A stretch of DNA of 10,743 nt from Deltaproteobacteria bacterium (lineage in GTDB: Bacteria > Desulfobacterota > Binatia > Binatales > Binataceae). Of this stretch, positions 6,069-10,743 are shown in pieces. The notes beneath the pieces are model-generated. The model was given only the letters and a program-made list of their open reading frames with translations. It had not been told where the DNA came from and did not search any database. Both the position numbers and the translations under genes were made by a program. How positions within the stretch are numbered: the first letter of the stretch is position 1; each line of letters begins with the position of its first letter. Location: positions 1 to 10,743 of the forward strand of contig JAJXYM010000298.1 of NCBI GenBank assembly GCA_021780585.1. Reading direction: 5' to 3'.

Positions 6069-7283
6069 ATGACCGACGCGGCGTCAATGTCGAAAAGAAC
6101 ACGGGTGGATTTGCAGGCCAACGGCGGCCGATCGCGCCGGCGACCGGAGCGCGGCGCCGACGCCAAAGTAGGAATTTACTACAAACTGGCGCTGGGATGG
6201 CGGTGCGCGCTCGTCGGCGCGGCCGCGCTCGGGATGACCGCGTGCGCGACCGCGAGTCCGTCGGCTCCGGCGGCGGGCAATGATCCCGCGGTCGCGGCGT
6301 CGGCGCCGGGAGGCGCCGTTGCGGATCCGACGGGCGGCGACGATCAGGCGCGGCTTACGCGGTTATGGAAAGGGCGGGAGCAGGGTGGCGTGGACGAATT
6401 TCCACTCGGACCCGGCGACATGATCACCCTGAGTTGTCCGGACGACGACGAGTTCAACAATCAATACCGAATCGGCGGCGACGGCACGATCAGTCTGCCG
6501 CTGGTCGGTTCGGTGAAAGCGGCCGGTCTGACCCAGGACCAGCTCAAGCAATCGCTGCAGGCCCGGCTCGGGCAGTATCTGCGCAGCCCGCAGATGACGC
6601 TGCTGGTGCAGAGCTTCCATAGCCGCGAAGTCGGCGTATTCGGCGCCGTGGCGAAGCCGGGCGTGTACGATCTGACCAGCTCCAAAGACACGATTCAGGA
6701 CATGATTTCGCTGGCTGGCGGTATGACCACCGACGCTTCGCCGCGGATCGAGTTCAAGCCGGCGATGCCGGCGTCGCCGGGAGGCGTGCGCGACGTCAGC
6801 TTCGGCGCGGGCGCCGACCCGGGGGTGGCGCCGCTCACGGTCAACGATATCCGCAACGCGATCGTGGTCGATACCGACGATCCGATCGGGCGCGAATTTC
6901 TGGCGATGCCGGCGCGGCCGGGCGACGTGATCAACGTTGCGGCGGACGGCCAGGTGCTGGTCGACGGATGGGTCAACAAGCCGGGTTCCTATCCGATCAC
7001 CCATGAAATGAATGTTCTGGGCGCGGTGGCGGCGGCGGGCGGCGCGATGTATCCGGCGAAGACCACCGCGGTGAAGCTGGTGCGCAAGGGTCGGGCGGGA
7101 GACGGCGCCGAACGGATCGTGATGGTCGATCTGGAGCAGGTGAGCAGCGGCGCGGGCGCCGACCCGGCGGTCGAGGACGGCGACGTGATCGAAGTGCCGG
7201 CCTCGGACGTGAAGATGGTTCCGTACAGTTTCTATGAAGGGCTGACGAACCTGATTCGGGGCGGTTTCTATTACGTCCCGTAA
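6069..7283 (+). CDS. polysaccharide export (Wza/OPX-type) lipoprotein
   Basis: A 404-residue outer-membrane polysaccharide export protein, the periplasmic/outer-membrane conduit of an EPS or capsule system. A hydrophobic segment (about 43-56) ends in M-T-A-C with the lipid-acceptor Cys at 59. A low-complexity Ala/Pro/Gly linker follows (60-95). The poly-export domain spans about 109-183 (FPLGPGDMITLSCPDDDEF; GTISLPLVGSVKAAGLT). The first SLBB-type domain follows at about 186-232 (FGAVAKPGVY) and the second at about 294-342 (DGWVNKPGSYPI). The protein ends soon after (YYVP) without the long amphipathic helix that builds the Wza outer-membrane barrel. The hydrophobic core starts unusually late, after some 40 mostly basic residues; Met7 is an alternative start. 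GGGAGG (6055-6060) lies eight bases before the ATG. It is first in an operon with the tyrosine kinase and fucose synthase, and its substrate is unknown. Confidence 0.96.
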   Translation: MTDAASMSKRTRVDLQANGGRSRRRPERGADAKVGIYYKLALGWRCALVGAAALGMTACATASPSAPAAGNDPAVAASAPGGAVADPTGGDDQARLTRLWKGREQGGVDEFPLGPGDMITLSCPDDDEFNNQYRIGGDGTISLPLVGSVKAAGLTQDQLKQSLQARLGQYLRSPQMTLLVQSFHSREVGVFGAVAKPGVYDLTSSKDTIQDMISLAGGMTTDASPRIEFKPAMPASPGGVRDVSFGAGADPGVAPLTVNDIRNAIVVDTDDPIGREFLAMPARPGDVINVAADGQVLVDGWVNKPGSYPITHEMNVLGAVAAAGGAMYPAKTTAVKLVRKGRAGDGAERIVMVDLEQVSSGAGADPAVEDGDVIEVPASDVKMVPYSFYEGLTNLIRGGFYYVP

Positions 7284-7352
7284 GCGGCGTCGGACAGGTG
7301 GCGAAAAGGGGGTCGCTCCGCGATGCGGGGCGTCAAGCGGGGCAAACTCGAA

Positions 7353-7378
7353 TTGACGATCGGAGCCGGCGTCGTTAA
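7353..7378 (+). promoter_or_regulatory. hairpin just before the kinase start codon
   Basis: TTGACGA (7353-7359) and TCGTTAA (7372-7378) can form seven RNA pairs, one of them G-U, around a 12-base loop. The stem ends 14 bases before the GTG start at 7393. No clear Shine-Dalgarno sequence lies in between, so this element might modulate translation or hold the upstream gene's 3' end. The case is weak. Confidence 0.25.
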
Positions 7379-7392
7379 CCGGCCATGGAACT

Positions 7393-9798
7393 GTGAAAGA
7401 ACTTCCAGGCAATAATCGCAACGACGGACTCTATCTGCTGGGTCCCGAAGATGAAGCGCTGGCGGGGCATTGGCTGGGCACGGAACGGCATTCGGCCTCG
7501 CTCGGCCATCTGTTCCTGCTGCTCAAGCGGCGCGGCCGGCTAATCATCGGGTTCACGATGGCGACCTTCATGGTCACCGCCCTGGTGGTGTTTTTCCTGC
7601 TGCGGCCGATGTACCGGGCGACCACCAACGTACTGATCCAACGCAACGCGCCGCAGGTGCTGGACATGCAGGAGGAGCTGTTTTCTCCCGACCTGCTGGA
7701 TACGCAGCACGATTTTTACAAGACCCAGGAAGATCTGCTGGACAGCAATTTGCTGGCGGCGCAGGTAATCCGCAAACTCGATCTGCAGAACAACGGAAAA
7801 TTTCTCGCCTCCTATCTGGGCGGCCTTCCGGGTTGGCTGCTGGATCGCTCGCGCGGCCTCTATTACCTGATTTTTCCGCCGATCAAGACGCCGATGCAGG
7901 ATAATCCGCTGGGCGTCGATCCGGGCCTGATCAAGCGCTACCAATCGCGGCTCTCGGTCATACCGGCGCTCAACGCGCAGATGATGTCGATATCGTTCCT
8001 GACGCCGGACCCGATCCTGTCGGCGAAAATCGCCAACGCCCATGCGCAGGCCTATATCGACGAGGGGCTCAAGCTGCGCACCGATCCGGGCGAGCAGGCC
8101 GAGCAATTCCTGCACAGCAAGCTGGCGGAGATCGAAAACCGGCTGCGCGACTCGGAGAACAAGCTGAACGACTACCGGCGCGACCACGGCCTGCTCTATC
8201 TGAACGGCGGCGACGGCTACGATCGCGCGAAGCCGGGCGCGGAAGGCGTGCGCGAAACCACCCTCCTCGAACGGATCGAGACGCTGGGCAAGCTGCTCGC
8301 GCAGGCCGAGACCGATCGGATCGCGTGGCAGGCGCAAGCGCAACTGGTCGCCCGTCACGATTACGACGCGCTGCCCGAAGTCGTCGACAGTCCGCTGGTG
8401 CAGAACCTCAAGGAGCAACTGGCGACGCTCGAGAGCCAGGAGGCGCAGATCGCCGCGACCTTCACCCCCGCCCATCCGAAATACCAGCGCGCCCGTGCGC
8501 AGACCGAAGAGGTGCGCGCGCGGCTGAGGCGCGAGGAGACCAATATCGCGGAGGGCACCAACGCCGCCTATCTCGCCGCGCAGGCCAAGGATCAGAACCT
8601 GCAGGCCGAGATGGATATGCTCAAAGAGCAGGCGATGAAGCAGAACGACGCGCGCGTCGAGGACACCATCCTGGCGCGCGAGGTCGAGACCAATCGCGAG
8701 CTTTATCAGGGCGTGCTGCAGCGCATGAAGGAGATGGGCATGGAGGCGCAACTGCGCGCCTCGAACGTCTCCGTGATCGACCCCGCGATTCCGCCCAACG
8801 AACCGGCGATTCCGAAAAAGGCGCTGAGCCTGATGCTGAGCATCATTATCGGCTTGATTGGCGGTTCGGGTCTCGCGCTCACCTTCGAATATCTCGACAA
8901 CACGCTGGAAACTCCGGCCGAAGTGGAAGCGGCGCTGCGGCTGCCTAATCTGACCGTGGTGCCCGACTTCATCACGATGGCCAACGGCAATGGCGTCGGC
9001 AAGCTGGGCAACTCGAACAACGGAGCGGAAACCGCGGCGGCGGGCAACGGCGACGGGGCCAAGGCGATCGCCGCGGTCGCGTCGATGCGGATGCCGACGC
9101 TGAGCGAGACGCCGTTTTCCGCGGCGACCGAGGCGTTTCGCACGCTTTGCACCGGAATCGTCCTCTCCCAACCCGACCATCCGCCGCAGGCGATGCTGTT
9201 CACCAGCACGCGCAAGGGCGAGGGCAAGACGGTCACGGTGCTCAATACCGCCGTGGCCTTCGCCCAGGCCGGTCGGAGAGTGGTGGTGGTGGACGCCGAT
9301 TTGCGGCGTTCGCAATGCCATCGCGTGCTCGGGATCGAGAATGGCGCCGGTCTGACCGAGACGCTGACGGGCCAGGTCGAAATCGGCCAGGTAACCCGCC
9401 ATGTCGTGGAGGGCCAGAACAACGGCGGCGTGTGGATCGTCACCTCCGGATCCCGTCCGCCGAATCCGGGCGCGCTGATTGGCTCGCGCCGGATGCAGGA
9501 GACGATCGCGCGGCTGCGCGAGCAATTCGATCACGTGATTATCGACACCTGTCCGATCGTGCCGATGAGCGACGCGCTGATTCTGGCGACGCTGGTCGAC
9601 GGCGTGATCCTGGTGGTGCAGGCGGGCGAAACGCCGCGCAATGTGGTGCGCGACGCGGTGGTCCATCTGGCGCGCGTGCGGGCGCGGATGCTGGGCGTGG
9701 TGCTGAACCGGGTGGATATGAAGAACAGCGATTACGCCTACTACTTTTACCGGCACTATTCGCCCTATTACGGTGAAGCGCCGCAATCGGAAGCGTAG
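7393..9798 (+). CDS. polysaccharide co-polymerase / BY-type tyrosine autokinase
   Basis: An 801-residue fusion of a Wzz-type chain-length regulator and a bacterial tyrosine kinase, the inner-membrane partner of the export protein. TM1 is at about 50-70. A large periplasmic, coiled-coil-prone region (about 220-450) follows, then PAIPPNEPAIPKK before TM2 (about 480-497). A Gly/Asn/Ala-rich linker (about 529-560) leads to EAFRTL and the kinase: Walker A STRKGEGKT (605-613, Lys612), Walker A' VVVVDADLR (630-638) and Walker B VIIDTCP (715-721, Asp718). The usual DTPP of the family reads DTCP. The C-terminal tail has seven tyrosines between 781 and 793, the expected autophosphorylation cluster. In this family, phosphorylation and dephosphorylation of the tail cycle the oligomer and control polymer output. 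The start is a GTG; a TGA at 7354-7356 in frame and no alternative start between make it the only choice, though no good ribosome binding site precedes it. The upstream gap is 109 bases. Confidence 0.96.
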   Translation: MKELPGNNRNDGLYLLGPEDEALAGHWLGTERHSASLGHLFLLLKRRGRLIIGFTMATFMVTALVVFFLLRPMYRATTNVLIQRNAPQVLDMQEELFSPDLLDTQHDFYKTQEDLLDSNLLAAQVIRKLDLQNNGKFLASYLGGLPGWLLDRSRGLYYLIFPPIKTPMQDNPLGVDPGLIKRYQSRLSVIPALNAQMMSISFLTPDPILSAKIANAHAQAYIDEGLKLRTDPGEQAEQFLHSKLAEIENRLRDSENKLNDYRRDHGLLYLNGGDGYDRAKPGAEGVRETTLLERIETLGKLLAQAETDRIAWQAQAQLVARHDYDALPEVVDSPLVQNLKEQLATLESQEAQIAATFTPAHPKYQRARAQTEEVRARLRREETNIAEGTNAAYLAAQAKDQNLQAEMDMLKEQAMKQNDARVEDTILAREVETNRELYQGVLQRMKEMGMEAQLRASNVSVIDPAIPPNEPAIPKKALSLMLSIIIGLIGGSGLALTFEYLDNTLETPAEVEAALRLPNLTVVPDFITMANGNGVGKLGNSNNGAETAAAGNGDGAKAIAAVASMRMPTLSETPFSAATEAFRTLCTGIVLSQPDHPPQAMLFTSTRKGEGKTVTVLNTAVAFAQAGRRVVVVDADLRRSQCHRVLGIENGAGLTETLTGQVEIGQVTRHVVEGQNNGGVWIVTSGSRPPNPGALIGSRRMQETIARLREQFDHVIIDTCPIVPMSDALILATLVDGVILVVQAGETPRNVVRDAVVHLARVRARMLGVVLNRVDMKNSDYAYYFYRHYSPYYGEAPQSEA

Positions 9799-9910
9799 GC
9801 AGGGCCGCTTGGACGTCGCCACGTATAGGCAACCTCGATCGGCCGCGGAGGAACGCGGGGGGGACTTCGCCGGTCGGGCGCAATGAGGGTTTCAGGGAGG
9901 AGGTCAGCCG

Positions 9911-10743
9911 ATGGGATCGCTGGAGCATAAACGCATCGTGATAACTGGCGGGTCGGGATTTCTCGGCAGCCATGTGGTTGAGCTTTTGGAGGCGCGCGGC
10001 TGCCGCAATCTCTTCGTGCCGCGTTCGTCGCGCTACGATCTGCGGCGTCAGGACGGAATTGGGCGGATGCTGGCCGACGCGCGGCCCGACGTAATCATCC
10101 ATCTGGCGGCGGTGGTGGGCGGAATCGGCGCGAATCGCGAGAATCCGGGACGCTTCTTCTACGAAAACATGATGATGGGCGTCGAGCTGATGGAGCAGGC
10201 GCGCCGCCACGGCGTGGATAAGTTCGTCGCCGTCGGCACGGTCTGCGCCTATCCGAAGTTCACGCCGGCGCCGTTTTCCGAGGACGACCTGTGGCTCGGC
10301 TATCCGGAGGAGACCAACGCGCCCTACGGATTGGCGAAGAAGATGCTGCTGGTGCAGGCGCAGGCCTATCGCCAGCAATACGGCTTCAACGCGATCTATC
10401 TGCTGCCGGTGAATCTCTACGGCCCGCGCGATTCCTTCGATCCGGAGAAATCGCACGTGATTCCGGCGCTGATCAAGAAATGTATCGACGCGGTCGAGAG
10501 CGGCGCGGACGAGATCGAGGTTTGGGGCACCGGCGCGGCGAGCCGCGAATTCCTTTACGTCGAGGATTGCGCGCGCGGGATCGTGATGGCGACGGAGCGC
10601 TATAACGGCGCCGCGCCAGTAAACCTGGGCGTGGGCGGCGAGATCAAAATCCGCGATCTGGTCGAGTTGATCGCGGAGCTGAGCGGCTTCACCGGGCGGA
10701 TCGTCTGGGATCCCGCCAAGCCCGACGGCCAGCCGCGGCGTTG
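9911..10743 (+). CDS. fcl: GDP-L-fucose synthase (3' end cut off by the window)
   Basis: The first 277 codons of an NADPH-dependent GDP-4-keto-6-deoxymannose epimerase/reductase, the last step to GDP-L-fucose in the cytoplasm. The gene remains open at the window end; the family is about 310-320 residues, so some 40 are missing. The Rossmann motif TGGSGFLGSH is at 12-21. GTVCAYPKF (109-117) holds the catalytic-site Thr110 and Cys112, where the E. coli enzyme has Ser107 and Cys109. The YxxxK pair is Tyr139/Lys143 (APYGLAKK), and SHVIPAL (181-187) contributes His182. VNLYGPRDSFDP (168-179) is also typical. A very strong ribosome binding site AGGAGG (9898-9903) lies seven bases before the ATG. 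It follows the kinase gene by 112 bases with no terminator, so it is probably in the same operon and supplies fucose for the exported polymer. A GDP-mannose 4,6-dehydratase (gmd) partner is not in the window. Confidence 0.95.
   Translation, partial: MGSLEHKRIVITGGSGFLGSHVVELLEARGCRNLFVPRSSRYDLRRQDGIGRMLADARPDVIIHLAAVVGGIGANRENPGRFFYENMMMGVELMEQARRHGVDKFVAVGTVCAYPKFTPAPFSEDDLWLGYPEETNAPYGLAKKMLLVQAQAYRQQYGFNAIYLLPVNLYGPRDSFDPEKSHVIPALIKKCIDAVESGADEIEVWGTGAASREFLYVEDCARGIVMATERYNGAAPVNLGVGGEIKIRDLVELIAELSGFTGRIVWDPAKPDGQPRR

Noticed and set aside
171..7346. Short repeats GCGAAAAGGGG (171-181 and 7301-7311) and GCGGGGCAAA (5667-5676 and 7337-7346)
   Set aside because: Exact matches of 10-11 bases are expected many times by chance in a window of this size, and the sites share no consistent position relative to genes.
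7540..9822. A 760-codon open frame on the minus strand opposite the kinase gene
   Set aside because: It is the antisense shadow of a well-supported kinase in GC-rich DNA. Its translation is dominated by Arg, His and Gln and shows no family motif.

Overview
The window is GC-rich DNA from a Gram-negative bacterium. The outer-membrane polysaccharide export lipoprotein implies an outer membrane. The secreted kelch and choice-of-anchor-D architecture is common in soil and sediment phyla such as Acidobacteriota and the Binatota/Desulfobacterota group. That placement is a guess from gene style, and nothing here fixes the phylum.

Layout. 1-221 holds nothing I recognise. On the minus strand, 222-2225 encodes an exported protein with two Ig-like (choice-of-anchor-D type) domains and a seven-repeat kelch propeller. 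A sigma70-type promoter at 2254-2282 sets its start. Upstream of it is a rho-independent terminator (2359-2396) that closes a second minus-strand gene, 2486-3445. This gene encodes a secreted protein with the look of a beta-solenoid, distantly like ice-binding-like/DUF3494 adhesins. After a 423-base divergent promoter region, the plus-strand gene 3869-5656 encodes a paralogue of that solenoid protein with an NHL/SMP-30-like beta-propeller added at its C-terminus. A 412-base, clearly AT-richer gap (5657-6068) carries two dyads and promoter-like hexamers and separates these genes from a plus-strand polysaccharide operon.

The operon contains a Wza-type export lipoprotein (6069-7283), a polysaccharide co-polymerase fused to a BY-type tyrosine kinase (7393-9798), and GDP-L-fucose synthase (9911 to the window end, cut off after 277 codons). 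Together these make and export a fucose-containing exopolysaccharide or capsule. Fucose synthase supplies GDP-L-fucose, the inner-membrane co-polymerase/kinase controls chain length and pump state by phosphorylating its tyrosine-rich tail, and the export protein forms the periplasmic/outer-membrane conduit. No glycosyltransferase, flippase or polymerase lies in the window, so the cluster continues downstream.

The most unusual part is the left half. Three cysteine-paired exported proteins without any visible anchor sit beside the export operon. Two of them are divergent paralogues, and one carries what looks like a leftover domain start at its solenoid-propeller junction. A role as EPS-associated matrix or surface proteins is inference from location. 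I see no tRNA, rRNA, CRISPR array or intact mobile element.
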